Shown here one piece after another: positions 18,035-27,005 of a stretch of DNA of 41,417 bases. Under the pieces are notes generated by a model. That model ran no database searches. It had not been told where the DNA came from and saw nothing but the letters and a program-made list of their open reading frames with translations. This DNA comes from Photorhabdus khanii NC19. GTDB lineage: Bacteria > Pseudomonadota > Gammaproteobacteria > Enterobacterales > Enterobacteriaceae. The number at the start of each line of letters is the position of its first letter. Within the stretch, counting starts at the first letter, position 1. The position numbers and the translations under genes are program-made. The DNA lies in contig NZ_AYSJ01000013.1 of assembly GCF_000517265.1 (NCBI RefSeq), positions 1 to 41,417 on the forward strand. The letters are read 5' to 3'.

Positions 18035-18156
18035 TATTTTCTCTCCGGCAAAGTGATGCCTTTAAATATTTTGATAACCGCGCTGTCATCCCATTGACCC
18101 AAACTTTCGTTACTGGCGGTGAGGAACATTTGGTGTACAGCGGCTTTAGGGTTCAT
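18034..18156 (-). pseudogene. ltnD: C-terminal remnant of an L-threonate/2-hydroxyacid dehydrogenase (ltnD-like)
   Basis: A 40-codon frame ends in TAA overlapping the otnK ATG. Its translation includes AAVHQMFLTASNESLGQWDD and AVIKIFKGITLPE, the typical C-terminus of the beta-hydroxyacid dehydrogenase LtnD (YgbJ), which normally precedes otnK. More than 250 N-terminal codons, including the NAD-binding domain, are gone. Sequence upstream of 18156 does not continue the protein. The leftover frame keeps an ATG and may still serve as a leader coupling translation into otnK. Confidence 0.72.
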
Positions 18157-18298
18157 GATGGTTCCCTGGTGTTGCTGTTTTTATGATTATTTCACACGCT
18201 ATTTCACAAATATACGACTGTTATCACATTCGAGCATCCTATGCGTGAAGTTGATTTTTCTTATAATTATTTGATTTGTAAAGTTTATGTTGGATTGT

Positions 18299-18319
18299 TG
18301 TGAAGTGTTAACTTTCACA
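18299..18319. promoter_or_regulatory. Inverted repeat upstream of the tetronate operon, candidate operator
   Basis: TGTGAA and TTCACA half-sites are separated by nine bases around a central GTTAAC. It lies about 143 bases upstream of the ltnD remnant start. The spacing is too long for a CRP site (six-base spacer). It may be an operator for a DeoR- or LacI-type tetronate regulator, but no such gene is in the window. The remaining bases to 18421 show no gene. Confidence 0.3.
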
Positions 18320-18421
18320 TAAAGGTGTGATGAAAGATATGGCTAGATACATTTAAGATCGGGTAAGCGAATTTCGCTTAGTGCTTTGTTTGGATATCCA
18401 GGAATAACAACTTGTTTTTTA

Positions 18422-18506
<85 letters not shown>

Positions 18507-18659
18507 AGATTTTGAAAAGTATCATTGTTGCTTACAGCGGGCGGAATCATATCAAATGAACCTCCGCTGTAAAGTCTATATTTGAAAATAAGTTACCGCA
18601 TGCTGTTTTTTTGCCCCGAACGAGTCAGTTGTGAGCAATAAACAAGGGATCTTATGCGA

Positions 18660-19508
18660 CTAAAGAATGACTGTACGGTTTCCATAAACAAAAACCCGTT
18701 GAGCAAGAACCCAATATAAAGCGTGGCTCAGTACATTTTTTTCAACATCCCGGCCTGCTCTCATCATATCTTCAGCTGTGTATGTATGGTCTATGTTAAT
18801 GACATTCTGGGTAATAATTGGACCTTCATCCAGATTATCATTCACGTAGTGGGCTGTCGCTCCTATGATTTTTACGCCTCTTTCATATGCCTGATGATAA
18901 GGGCGCGCTCCGATAAATGCAGGTAAAAAGGAGTGGTGAATATTAATAATCTGATTTGGGTAATGCTGGACAAATTCCGGTGTCAGGACACGCATGTATT
19001 TGGCGAGTACTACGTAATCAGGTTGGTACTGGTCGATTTGGGCAATCAGTTTTTCATCGTGTTGCTCACGGGTTAAACCTTCATGGCTGATTAAATGGAA
19101 AGAAATACCAAATTGTTCAACTAATGATTGTAATGTTGCGTGGTTGCCGATAACCGCAGCGATTTCAACATCAAGCCCATCGTAAGCGCTTTTCATGAGT
19201 AAATCCCCAAGGCAATGCGCTTCTTTTGTCACCATAATAACAATACGCCGCCGACCCGCAGTGTTTAATTCTCGCTGAGAACCCACCGGCAGCGCGTCGT
19301 CTAAGTCAGCCAGAAATGTTTCATCGTTAAAAATTCCTTCAAGCTCAGTACGCATAAAAAAGCGGCCGGTATGATGATCGACGAATTCATTATTTTGAAC
19401 GATATTCAGTTGGTGCTTGTAGCAGATGTTAGTAATTTTGGCGATTAATCCTTTTGCATCAGGGCAAATAGTGCGCAAAATTTTCTTTTGTACATGTTGG
19501 TGTTGCAT
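18660..19508 (-). CDS. purU: Formyltetrahydrofolate deformylase
   Basis: A 282-residue cytosolic enzyme hydrolysing 10-formyl-THF to THF and formate, which supplies formate for purine synthesis by PurT and balances C1 pools. Residues about 8-85 form an ACT regulatory domain (RTICPDAKGLIAKITNICY). Residues about 88-282 are the formyltransferase-fold catalytic domain with the motifs INIHHSFLPAFIGARPYHQA and GATAHYVNDNLDEGPII, containing the catalytic His and Asp and the formyl-THF loop. Length equals E. coli PurU (280). It lies between tRNA-Tyr and ychJ, the E. coli order. Confidence 0.96.
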   Translation of the reverse strand: MQHQHVQKKILRTICPDAKGLIAKITNICYKHQLNIVQNNEFVDHHTGRFFMRTELEGIFNDETFLADLDDALPVGSQRELNTAGRRRIVIMVTKEAHCLGDLLMKSAYDGLDVEIAAVIGNHATLQSLVEQFGISFHLISHEGLTREQHDEKLIAQIDQYQPDYVVLAKYMRVLTPEFVQHYPNQIINIHHSFLPAFIGARPYHQAYERGVKIIGATAHYVNDNLDEGPIITQNVINIDHTYTAEDMMRAGRDVEKNVLSHALYWVLAQRVFVYGNRTVIL

Positions 19509-19553
19509 GAATGGGATGATCCTTAAATCTTTTTCACTTTTTGTCTGTGGTGT

Positions 19554-20015
19554 TTAACCACAACATTTTTTGTATTTTTTACCTGAACCGCATGGACAGG
19601 GGTTATTACGGCCAGTTTGAGGTTTAACGCCGTCAATATAATACCAACGCTGGTCTATACGAAGAAAACGTGAACGCTCATGAATAAGTTGTTTATCTTG
19701 GGCTTTCTGATCAAGAAAGCAAGCCGAAAATTCAACATAGGCTTCGTTATCGTTTTTACCTTTTTCAGTTGCGATAACATTTAATCCGAACCATTGGGTA
19801 GCAATAAAACTCTGCTCTATGTCTGAACGCAACTTTTCAGCCTGGCAGTCAGGATGCCAACTGGCAATAAGATAATCAGCATTATGTTTTACATAGGCAC
19901 TGTATCTGGAACGCATCAAAGATTCGGCATTGGGGGCAGGTTTTGTGTTTTTGAGATAGAGAGAACAACAATCCGCAAAATCTATTCCACTGCCGCAAGG
20001 GCATAACTCTGTCAA
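19554..20015 (-). CDS. ychJ: YchJ family SEC-C motif protein
   Basis: A 153-residue protein with Cys-rich zinc motifs at both ends: CPCGSG-x(5)-CC at residues 5-17, and [14 protein letters not shown] at the extreme C-terminus (SEC-C motif). The middle ([23 protein letters not shown]) is the conserved YchJ/NTF2-like domain. The family has no firmly established function; SEC-C motifs bind zinc and often contact ribosomes or SecB. Its place between purU and rssB matches E. coli. It is divergent from rssB across about 150 bases. Confidence 0.93.
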   Translation of the reverse strand: MTELCPCGSGIDFADCCSLYLKNTKPAPNAESLMRSRYSAYVKHNADYLIASWHPDCQAEKLRSDIEQSFIATQWFGLNVIATEKGKNDNEAYVEFSACFLDQKAQDKQLIHERSRFLRIDQRWYYIDGVKPQTGRNNPCPCGSGKKYKKCCG

Positions 20016-20171
20016 AATAACTCCAATTGTAAAGGGTGAAATACCATTTTATGCGTTTTCTATTGCAAAGAAACGTAAGAGAACAAATGATAGTCACTGT
20101 ATTGAACTAATATGATTGATAGTACCTAAGAACAGGTGAAAGTCGCAATATTAAGCTAAGGGAGCGTGTTT

Positions 20172-21197
20172 ATGGAAAAAGCACTGGCAGGCAAACAGAT
20201 TCTGATTGTCGAGGATGAATCTGTTTTCAGTTCTTTGCTGGCTGGGTATTTGCGAACGTTGGGCGCTAAGGTCTTGGTCGCATCTAATGGTGCTATTGCA
20301 CTACAGGTGTTGGGTCGCGAAGCTCATATTGAGCTTATTTTATGTGATTTAGATATGCCGGTTATGAATGGCATTGAATTTGTTGCGAAATTGACTAATG
20401 AGGGGATTAATATTCCAGTTATCATTATTTCAGCGACTAACAAGATGGCAGAAGTTGATGAAGTGCTTCGTTTAGGTGCAAAAGATGTTTTATTAAAACC
20501 TGTTGCAGATCTAAATGAGATAAAAAAGGCAGTGCTGGCCTATTTACATCCAACTGTTTTTATGTCTGGTGCAATTGAACAGAATAACTTGAATAAAGAT
20601 TGGCTAACGCTAAAGCATAATTCAGATGAAGCATTAAATATGCTTAAGCAGTTACAACCCCCGGTTTCTCAGGTGATTGCCCACTGTAAAGTCAATTACC
20701 GAAAATTAAATATGATTGATAAACCAGGATTAATTCTCGATATGGCGGCGTTATCTGATAATGAATTAGCGTTTTATTGTCTGGATATCAGCCGTTCAAC
20801 AGAGTATGGTGTGATTTCAGCATTATTACTCAGAGTGGCATTTAACAGTTTGTTGCAAGAGCATATCACTCATCATTCCCGGCGTTTACCCAGTATGGCA
20901 GGTATTCTAAATAGGATTAATAACTTGTTGGGAAATGCAGGGTTACAAGGGCAATTTCCATTACTGCTCGGATATTATCATACAATCAATAAAACGGTTC
21001 TGCTTACTTCTGCGGGGTTACATGCCAGTATTAAGTCGGGTAACCGCCAAATCCAATTAGATAGTGGTGTTCCTCTTGGGACGTTGAGAACAATTTGTTC
21101 GAACCAAGTTTGTTCTCATAGTGCTGAATGGCAATGTCGGATTTGGAATACAGATAGTCAAATAAAATTGATGCTTTCCTCAATGTATTCCGGATGA
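20172..21197 (+). CDS. rssB: Response regulator RssB, RpoS degradation adaptor
   Basis: About 341 residues. I choose ATG 20172 because GGGAG lies seven bases upstream; GTG 20166 is too close. Residues about 9-125 form a receiver domain (ILIVEDE) with the phospho-acceptor Asp59 in LILCDLDMPVMNG and the conserved Lys in VLLKPVADL. The C-terminal part is the degenerate PP2C-like domain (LQELQPPV-like KQLQPPVSQVIAHCKVNYR, LAFYCLDISR, GQFPLLLGYYH). It delivers sigma-S to ClpXP. It stands divergent from ychJ and upstream of galU, as in E. coli. Confidence 0.95.
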   Translation: MEKALAGKQILIVEDESVFSSLLAGYLRTLGAKVLVASNGAIALQVLGREAHIELILCDLDMPVMNGIEFVAKLTNEGINIPVIIISATNKMAEVDEVLRLGAKDVLLKPVADLNEIKKAVLAYLHPTVFMSGAIEQNNLNKDWLTLKHNSDEALNMLKQLQPPVSQVIAHCKVNYRKLNMIDKPGLILDMAALSDNELAFYCLDISRSTEYGVISALLLRVAFNSLLQEHITHHSRRLPSMAGILNRINNLLGNAGLQGQFPLLLGYYHTINKTVLLTSAGLHASIKSGNRQIQLDSGVPLGTLRTICSNQVCSHSAEWQCRIWNTDSQIKLMLSSMYSG

Positions 21198-21349
21198 ATA
21201 TTACCAAGGTGGGATTTTGTTTAAAGCAGATATTAAACATCAGGTCACGGTGATGTCATTAAACAGAATGGCGCTGTTTATCGGATAGAATTAGCTGGTA
21301 TACTCGGTTCATTACGCTTGGAATCTATCTAATCAGGCTATTTTATTCG

Positions 21350-21372
21350 CCGCTCTTTAGTGCAAAGAGCGG
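21350..21372 (+). terminator. Hairpin downstream of rssB, possible terminator
   Basis: A perfect nine-pair stem, CCGCTCTTT and AAAGAGCGG, with an AGTGC loop. It lies about 150 bases past the rssB stop. Only ATTTAG follows, so it lacks a strong T-tract. It could stop or attenuate rssB transcription or protect its 3' end. Confidence 0.45.
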
Positions 21373-21537
21373 ATTTAGCACGGCTCAGATAAAAGCGATA
21401 ACTTTTGAGTGTACTATTAATGTGACCAGAAGGGCGGGTAAAGCGATGTGTTCTGTGATGCGTCGGTTTTTGTATGTTGCCCACGCTCACGTTTTCTTGA
21501 CAAGAATGGTCCGCAATAATGACGCCTTATTGGAATA

Positions 21538-21552
21538 GGTTCTTAAAGAACC
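21538..21552. promoter_or_regulatory. Palindrome upstream of galU
   Basis: GGTTCTT and AAGAACC flank a single central A: a 15-base odd-length palindrome about 64 bases before the galU start. A one-base loop argues for a protein-binding DNA site rather than an RNA hairpin. The regulator is unknown. Confidence 0.3.
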
Positions 21553-21615
21553 GGCACTGATTTTGAGTTGAAGACGGATTTGTTTCAGCCAAAAAAACAT
21601 CAGGAGAAAAGATTA

Positions 21616-22533
21616 ATGCCATCAGTAAGTAAAATAGTAAAGAAAGCCGTTATTCCCGTTGCGGGATTAGGAACAAGGATGTTACCCGCTACGAAAGCAA
21701 TTCCGAAAGAGATGTTGCCGTTAGTGGATAAACCTCTTATTCAGTATGTTGTTAATGAATGTATTGCCGCCGGCATTAATGAAATTATCTTGGTGACTCA
21801 TTCATCAAAAAATTCAATTGAAAACCATTTCGATACCAGTTTTGAGCTGGAAGCTATCCTTGAACAAAGGGTGAAACGTCAGCTACTGGATGAAGTTCAA
21901 TCTATTTGTCCAAATCACGTCACTATTATGCAAACTCGCCAGGGAATTGCTAAAGGATTAGGTCATGCGGTGTTATGTGCCAAGCCCTTAATTGGTGATG
22001 CGCCTTTTGCGGTGATACTCCCTGACGTTATTCTTGATGAGTACAGTACAGACCTGACTAAATATAATCTGAGCGAGATGTTGGCTCGTTATAATGAAAC
22101 GGGAGCCAGCCAGATATTAGTAGAGCCTGTCCCTCATGAAGAAGTTTCCAGTTATGGTATTGTCGATTGCCAGGGAGAAAATTTGCAACCCGGTGAGAGC
22201 AAACCCATTAGGCGTGTGGTTGAAAAACCTAAACCGGAAGAAGCGCCGTCAAACCTTTCTATTGTTGGCCGTTATGTGTTGTCTGAAAAAATTTGGCCAT
22301 TATTAGCAAAAACAGCGCCAGGTGCCGGAGATGAGATTCAACTTACCGATGCTATTGCTATGTTAATGGAAAAGGAACCCGTGGAAGCCTATCACTTGCG
22401 GGGGGTAAGTCATGATTGTGGTAATAAGCTCGGTTATATGCGGGCGTTTGTCCAATATGGTATGAAACATCATGCCTTAGGCAAAGAGTTTACTGATTGG
22501 CTAGTGGCTTTGCAGAATCAAGCTAAAGAATAA
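21616..22533 (+). CDS. galU: UTP-glucose-1-phosphate uridylyltransferase
   Basis: About 305 residues from ATG 21616, chosen over the in-frame upstream TTG or ATG-like codons because AGGAG lies ten bases before it and the family begins just ahead of [20 protein letters not shown]. It makes UDP-glucose, precursor for LPS core, trehalose, osmoregulated glucans and UDP-glucuronate. Nucleotide-binding [18 protein letters not shown] and the [12 protein letters not shown] motif are intact. It is followed 25 bases later by ugd, then by an epimerase, making a three-step path from glucose-1-phosphate to UDP-galacturonate. Confidence 0.96.
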   Translation: MPSVSKIVKKAVIPVAGLGTRMLPATKAIPKEMLPLVDKPLIQYVVNECIAAGINEIILVTHSSKNSIENHFDTSFELEAILEQRVKRQLLDEVQSICPNHVTIMQTRQGIAKGLGHAVLCAKPLIGDAPFAVILPDVILDEYSTDLTKYNLSEMLARYNETGASQILVEPVPHEEVSSYGIVDCQGENLQPGESKPIRRVVEKPKPEEAPSNLSIVGRYVLSEKIWPLLAKTAPGAGDEIQLTDAIAMLMEKEPVEAYHLRGVSHDCGNKLGYMRAFVQYGMKHHALGKEFTDWLVALQNQAKE

Positions 22534-22558
22534 TCTTGTGGAAATTTTTAGGTATCAT

Positions 22559-23902
22559 ATGAAAGTTACAGTATTTGGTATTGGCTATGTTGGTTTAGTT
22601 CAGGCTACGGTTTTAGCTGAAGTAGGGCATGATGTCCTTTGCATTGATGTAGATGAAAATAAAGTTGAAAATCTGAAAAATGGTCAAGTCCCCATTTTTG
22701 AGCCTGGTTTAGCCCCGCTGGTTAAGAAGAATTATGAAGAAGGCCGCCTGAATTTCAGTACTGATGCAAAGGCCGGTGTTGCTCACGGTAAATTACATTT
22801 TATTGCGGTAGGTACGCCTCCTGATGAAGATGGTTCAGCGGATTTGAAGTATGTCTCCGCCGTTGCCCGTACTATTGCGGAATACATGGATAGCTATAAA
22901 GTTATTATTGATAAATCTACCGTTCCTGTTGGTACAGCAGATAAAGTTAATGGGGTTGTCAATGAGACTCTGCGTAAACGCAATATTGATATCCCATTTG
23001 ATGTGGTTTCTAACCCGGAGTTCCTCAAAGAAGGGGCGGCTGTTGCAGATTGTATGCGCCCTGAGCGGATTATTATTGGGTGTGACAACAACAGAGTCGT
23101 TGACTTGATGCGTGAATTGTACGAGCCATTTAACCGTAATCATGATCGTATGATTGTGATGGATATCCGCAGCGCAGAACTGACGAAATATGCCGCTAAC
23201 TGTATGTTGGCAACAAAAATCAGTTTCATGAATGAGATCGCTAATTTAGCTGAAATGCTGGGAGCGGATATTGAGCATGTTCGTCAGGGAATAGGTTCTG
23301 ATTCCCGTATTGGCTATCATTTTATCTATCCGGGCTGTGGTTATGGTGGCTCATGTTTTCCGAAAGATGTGCAAGCGTTAATTCGTACCGCAGAGCAAAT
23401 TGGCTATCAACCCAAGATTCTTCATGCTGTAGAACAAGTGAATGAACTGCAAAAGAGTAAATTACCTTCTTTTGTCAAACGCCATTTCGGTGAAGATTTA
23501 TCCGATAAGACATTGGCTGTTTGGGGGTTATCGTTCAAACCGAATACTGATGATATGCGTGAAGCATCAAGCCGTGTTTTGATGGAAACATTGTGGCAGG
23601 CAGGAGCCAAAATACAGGCTTACGATCCTGAGGCTATGCAGGAAGCTCAACGTATTTATGGTCAGCGTGATGATTTATCATTGATGGGCACTAAGGAAGC
23701 GGCTCTGAAGGGGGCGGATGCCCTGATTATCTGTACTGAATGGCAAAGTTTCCGTGCGCCGGATTTTGATGTCATTAAAGAGTCTCTCAAGGCACCGGTT
23801 ATCTTTGACGGACGGAATCTTTATGATCCTGAACGCTTACAATCCCGTGGCTTTACTTATTATGGGATTGGTCGTGGTGCATCCATTAACCCAGTTATCT
23901 GA
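22559..23902 (+). CDS. ugd: UDP-glucose 6-dehydrogenase
   Basis: About 447 residues from ATG 22559; the upstream GTG at 22538 would add seven non-conserved residues. The N-terminal Rossmann motif is FGIGYVG. The central domain has [12 protein letters not shown], and the catalytic Cys266 lies in YGGSCFPKD. The C-terminal UDP-binding domain includes [15 protein letters not shown]. It oxidises UDP-glucose to UDP-glucuronate with two NAD+. It lies between galU and a UDP-glucuronate 4-epimerase. Product uses may include LPS or exopolysaccharide, and Ara4N lipid A modification if arn genes exist elsewhere. Confidence 0.95.
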   Translation: MKVTVFGIGYVGLVQATVLAEVGHDVLCIDVDENKVENLKNGQVPIFEPGLAPLVKKNYEEGRLNFSTDAKAGVAHGKLHFIAVGTPPDEDGSADLKYVSAVARTIAEYMDSYKVIIDKSTVPVGTADKVNGVVNETLRKRNIDIPFDVVSNPEFLKEGAAVADCMRPERIIIGCDNNRVVDLMRELYEPFNRNHDRMIVMDIRSAELTKYAANCMLATKISFMNEIANLAEMLGADIEHVRQGIGSDSRIGYHFIYPGCGYGGSCFPKDVQALIRTAEQIGYQPKILHAVEQVNELQKSKLPSFVKRHFGEDLSDKTLAVWGLSFKPNTDDMREASSRVLMETLWQAGAKIQAYDPEAMQEAQRIYGQRDDLSLMGTKEAALKGADALIICTEWQSFRAPDFDVIKESLKAPVIFDGRNLYDPERLQSRGFTYYGIGRGASINPVI

Positions 23903-23910
23903 GTAATACG

Positions 23911-24924
23911 ATGAAATTCTTAGTCACAGGTGCGGCTGGTTTTATTGGCTTTCATGTGAGCCAGCGATTATTACAAATGGGGCATGAGGTTGTGGGTATC
24001 GATAACCTCAATGACTATTATGATGTGAATCTCAAACAAGCACGGTTAGATCTATTACTTGATAAGCCAGGCTTTAAATTTGAAAAGCTGGATTTAGCTG
24101 ACAGAATAGCCATTCCCGATCTTTTTGTGCGACATCAATTTCAGCGGGTTATCCATCTGGGAGCTCAGGCTGGTGTTCGCTATTCGTTGCAAAACCCAAT
24201 GGCTTACATTGATTCGAATATAGTCGGGCATATCAATATTCTGGAGGGTTGTCGCTATAATAATGTTGAGCATTTATTATATTCTTCTTCCAGTTCTGTT
24301 TATGGGTTAAATAGAAAGCAACCGTTTTCGACAAACGATTCAGTTGATCACCCAGTTTCACTATATGCGGCAACTAAAAAATCAGATGAATTAATGTCTC
24401 ATAGTTACTCTCATCTTTATCAGTTGCCAACGACAGGTTTGCGATTTTTCACCGTATATGGCCCGTGGGGACGTCCTGATATGGCTTTATTTAAGTTCAC
24501 TAAAGCGATGTTATTAGGGCAGCCTATTGATGTTTATAACCACGGTAGCATGGTTAGAGATTTTACTTATATAGATGATATCGTTGAATCAATAATCAGG
24601 TTGCAAGACATCATTCCTGCATCAAATGAGAGCTGGATGGTTGAGGATGGGCAAATATCTGCCAGTTCTGCTCCTTACCGTATTTATAATATTGGTAATG
24701 GTCAACCAACTAGACTAGGTGATTTTATTGAGGCAATAGAAGAGTCATTAGGCATTCAGGCCAAGAAAAATTTTATGCCTATGCAAGATGGTGATGTTCT
24801 ATCGACCTGCGCTGATTCAAGTGACCTTTTTCAAAAAATAGGATTTGCCCCCAATACGTCGGTAAAGCATGGTGTGAAGCAGTTTGTAGAGTGGTATTTG
24901 AATTTCTATCATCAATCCAAATAA
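23911..24924 (+). CDS. UDP-glucuronate 4-epimerase (extended SDR)
   Basis: A 337-residue NAD-dependent epimerase. The Rossmann motif is TGAAGFIGFHVS (residues 6-17) and the catalytic Tyr152-x3-Lys156 is in LYAATKKSDEL, preceded by SSSSVYG. Family features of the UDP-GlcA/UDP-GalA epimerases are NLNDYYDVNLKQARLDLL after the first strand, HLGAQAGVRYSL and GLRFFTVYGPWGRPDMALF. It would convert UDP-glucuronate from Ugd to UDP-galacturonate. It starts eight bases after ugd and ends at a strong intrinsic terminator, so it is the operon's last gene. It is absent between galU and hns in E. coli K-12. Confidence 0.9.
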   Translation: MKFLVTGAAGFIGFHVSQRLLQMGHEVVGIDNLNDYYDVNLKQARLDLLLDKPGFKFEKLDLADRIAIPDLFVRHQFQRVIHLGAQAGVRYSLQNPMAYIDSNIVGHINILEGCRYNNVEHLLYSSSSSVYGLNRKQPFSTNDSVDHPVSLYAATKKSDELMSHSYSHLYQLPTTGLRFFTVYGPWGRPDMALFKFTKAMLLGQPIDVYNHGSMVRDFTYIDDIVESIIRLQDIIPASNESWMVEDGQISASSAPYRIYNIGNGQPTRLGDFIEAIEESLGIQAKKNFMPMQDGDVLSTCADSSDLFQKIGFAPNTSVKHGVKQFVEWYLNFYHQSK

Positions 24925-24927
24925 GAA

Positions 24928-24952
24928 AAAAGGAGCCATTGGCTCCTTTTCT
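24928..24952 (+). terminator. Rho-independent terminator of the galU-ugd-epimerase operon
   Basis: A perfect ten-pair stem, AAAAGGAGCC and GGCTCCTTTT, with an ATT loop and a terminal T run, three bases after the epimerase stop. Because of the A-run on the other side it could also act in reverse. Confidence 0.9.
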
Positions 24953-25165
24953 ATTGAATCACTGACAGCGACCTAAGAGAAGTAAATAACTGTACCTGCT
25001 TGGTTATTAATTTGCCTTAGCATTGGCTAAGTTAGTAACTAGCGCTGCTTCATAACAAAGAAATGGCACAGCAGGTTGTCACTTGATTAAATGCCTGCTG
25101 TTCAATGATGCTTAAGTTCATATAACAGGCATTAATCCGTTTGTCAGTTAAACCGTTTATATAAT

Positions 25166-25193
25166 AAAAATACCCTTGTAAGAGGGTATTTTT
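25166..25193. terminator. Bidirectional terminator downstream of hns
   Basis: AAAAATACCCT and AGGGTATTTTT pair perfectly over eleven bases with a six-base loop. A- and T-runs on both sides allow termination of minus-strand hns and of any plus-strand read-through. The roughly 210 bases between this and the epimerase terminator show no gene. Confidence 0.85.
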
Positions 25194-25221
25194 ATAATTA
25201 AATCAGTTTAAAAACAATATG

Positions 25222-25626
25222 TTAGAGCAAGAAGCTTTCCAGAGTTTTTCCTTCGTCTTCAATTGCTTTTTTGATAACAGCCGGTGTACGTCCCTGGCCA
25301 GTCCAGGTTTTAGTTTCACCGTTTGTATCAACGTATTGGTATTTAGCTGGACGCGCAGGGCGTTTTGTTTTACCAACAGATTTGCCGGAGCTCATTGTCT
25401 GAAGCAATTCACTTGGATCAATTCCTTGATCAAGAATCATTTTACGAACTTCTTCCAATTTACGTGCACGTTCCTCGGATTCAGCTCTTGCCTGACATTC
25501 TTCTGCACGGCGTTCTTCAACAGCGACGGTCAGTTTTTCAAGTATTTCTTCTAAGAACTCAAGTTCACATTCTCTTGCTTGAGCTCGTAAAGTACGGATG
25601 TTATTTAAGGCTTTTAAATCGCTCAT
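25222..25626 (-). CDS. hns: Nucleoid-associated protein H-NS
   Basis: A 134-residue DNA-binding silencer. Residues 1-65 are the oligomerising coiled coil ([17 protein letters not shown], then Glu/Arg-rich helices). Residues about 92-134 are the AT-hook-like DNA-binding domain with [16 protein letters not shown]. Length and position before tdk match the E. coli gene rather than the paralogue stpA. It binds curved AT-rich DNA and silences foreign genes; the PVC payload and the insert beyond oppF in this window are the kind of AT-rich DNA it targets. AGGAC precedes the ATG. Confidence 0.95.
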   Translation of the reverse strand: MSDLKALNNIRTLRAQARECELEFLEEILEKLTVAVEERRAEECQARAESEERARKLEEVRKMILDQGIDPSELLQTMSSGKSVGKTKRPARPAKYQYVDTNGETKTWTGQGRTPAVIKKAIEDEGKTLESFLL

Positions 25627-26267
25627 TGTCCTGGTCTCAAATTATTAATGATGATGGCTGATGTGGATATAATAATAGAATGCTATTTTATTTTCTGCAA
25701 TAGTCAATTTCTCATATTCGGATAAAATGACTCTTTTTTTTTAAACGTAATTTCTTTACAAAAGTTATATAGCGCTTTTTATACAGCTATTTCGATTGTC
25801 ATTCCACAATAACATGTTCAGGGTACCTTTAACAAAGGGCATGATTATCTCTCTAATTTATAAACCAAGCATATACTAAATCGGTAAGTAATTTTAACTG
25901 TTTCTTATCATACCTGCTAAGGCGAAATAATACTAAGTTAAAAAAAACTTATGACTAATCCATGAGTTATCGTCGATTTTCTGTGACTATTTTCTGGAAG
26001 TAAGTCACGCACATTATTAATTTGTATACAATATGCAACAAATCAGTCTGGCTTTCATTTCTTAATTTAAACATGAACATTTGTCGTTCAAATGCGCTTT
26101 ATTACCCATTTGATGTGATCATGGTCATGGATCATTAAGACATCACTAAGCTAAATATTTCTGTATATCAATTGGTACAGCTTACTATGATGGATAATCA
26201 CCACTAAAGTTTATGGTAAACTCATCTGACTATATGGCTTTATAAATTTTGTTAAGAGGCAGGGCCG
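25627..26267. other. Divergent intergenic region between hns and tdk
   Basis: About 640 AT-rich bases with many T- and A-tracts, probably curved and carrying the hns promoter with autoregulatory H-NS sites and the tdk promoter. No gene or RNA is recognised. Confidence 0.5.
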
Positions 26268-26858
26268 ATGGCTCAACTTTATTTTTATTACTCCGCAATG
26301 AACGCCGGAAAATCGACATCACTGTTGCAATCCTCTTATAACTATAATGAGCGAGGGATGAGAACGTTGATTTTTACCGCAGAAATTGACACCCGGTTTG
26401 GAAAAGGAAAAGTCAGTTCTCGTATTGGATTATCTGCTGATGCATTCCTGTTTAGCCAACAGACAGATATTGGTGAGTTAATCAGAACTGAAAATATGCA
26501 GGAAAAAGTGCATTGTGTGCTGATTGATGAGTGTCAGTTTCTCACAAAAGCGCAGGTTGAACAGCTATGTAAGGTGACTGACTACGATGATATTCCGGTT
26601 CTTTGCTATGGATTGAGAACGGATTTCAGTGGGGAGCTTTTTAGCGGTAGTCAGTATCTTCTGGCATGGGCTGATAAGTTAGTTGAGCTGAAAACTATCT
26701 GCCATTGTGGGCGTAAAGCAAGCCGTGTGTTGCGTTTTGATAGCGAAGGTGTGGCCATTTATGATGGCGAACAGGTTGATATTGGCGGCAATGAAAAATA
26801 TGTGTCTGTTTGTCGTAAGCACTATATGGATGCTATCAGCAAGGCTAAGGCAAGATGA
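26268..26858 (+). CDS. tdk: Thymidine kinase
   Basis: A 196-residue type II thymidine kinase phosphorylating thymidine and deoxyuridine in the salvage pathway. The P-loop is SAMNAGKST (residues 8-16). [10 protein letters not shown] holds the catalytic region (Asp and Glu of DEC), and the zinc-binding cysteines are in CHCGRKAS and [18 protein letters not shown] is a family signature. It ends a few residues earlier than the E. coli protein, whose tail is not conserved. It is convergent with adhE across a hairpin. Confidence 0.96.
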   Translation: MAQLYFYYSAMNAGKSTSLLQSSYNYNERGMRTLIFTAEIDTRFGKGKVSSRIGLSADAFLFSQQTDIGELIRTENMQEKVHCVLIDECQFLTKAQVEQLCKVTDYDDIPVLCYGLRTDFSGELFSGSQYLLAWADKLVELKTICHCGRKASRVLRFDSEGVAIYDGEQVDIGGNEKYVSVCRKHYMDAISKAKAR

Positions 26859-26960
26859 AGATAAGTATATAAATTATCATCCTGTTGTCTGCGGTAAAGC
26901 TTCCTTAAACCGTTTGAAGGCGCTTGGATTAACATTGAGGAAAATGGGGCAGAAGTAAAG

Positions 26961-26991
26961 TTAAAGGGTGCGGATATCAGGCACCCTTTAA
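26961..26991. terminator. Hairpin terminator between convergent tdk and adhE
   Basis: A perfect eleven-pair stem, TTAAAGGGTGC and GCACCCTTTAA, with a nine-base loop. It sits between the two converging stop codons and probably serves both, although the T-tracts are short. Confidence 0.75.
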
Positions 26992-27005
26992 GTGGTTTAA
27001 ATCAG

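Noticed and set aside
18299-18319. CRP site upstream of the tetronate operon
   Set aside because: The half-sites TGTGA and TCACA are 11 bases apart, not the six needed by CRP.
22835-23143. Minus-strand 102-codon frame inside ugd
   Set aside because: Shadow of a highly conserved gene; composition mirrors ugd codons and there is no plausible start.
25219-25661. Plus-strand frames over hns
   Set aside because: They are antisense to hns, whose coiled coil and DNA-binding motif are unmistakable.
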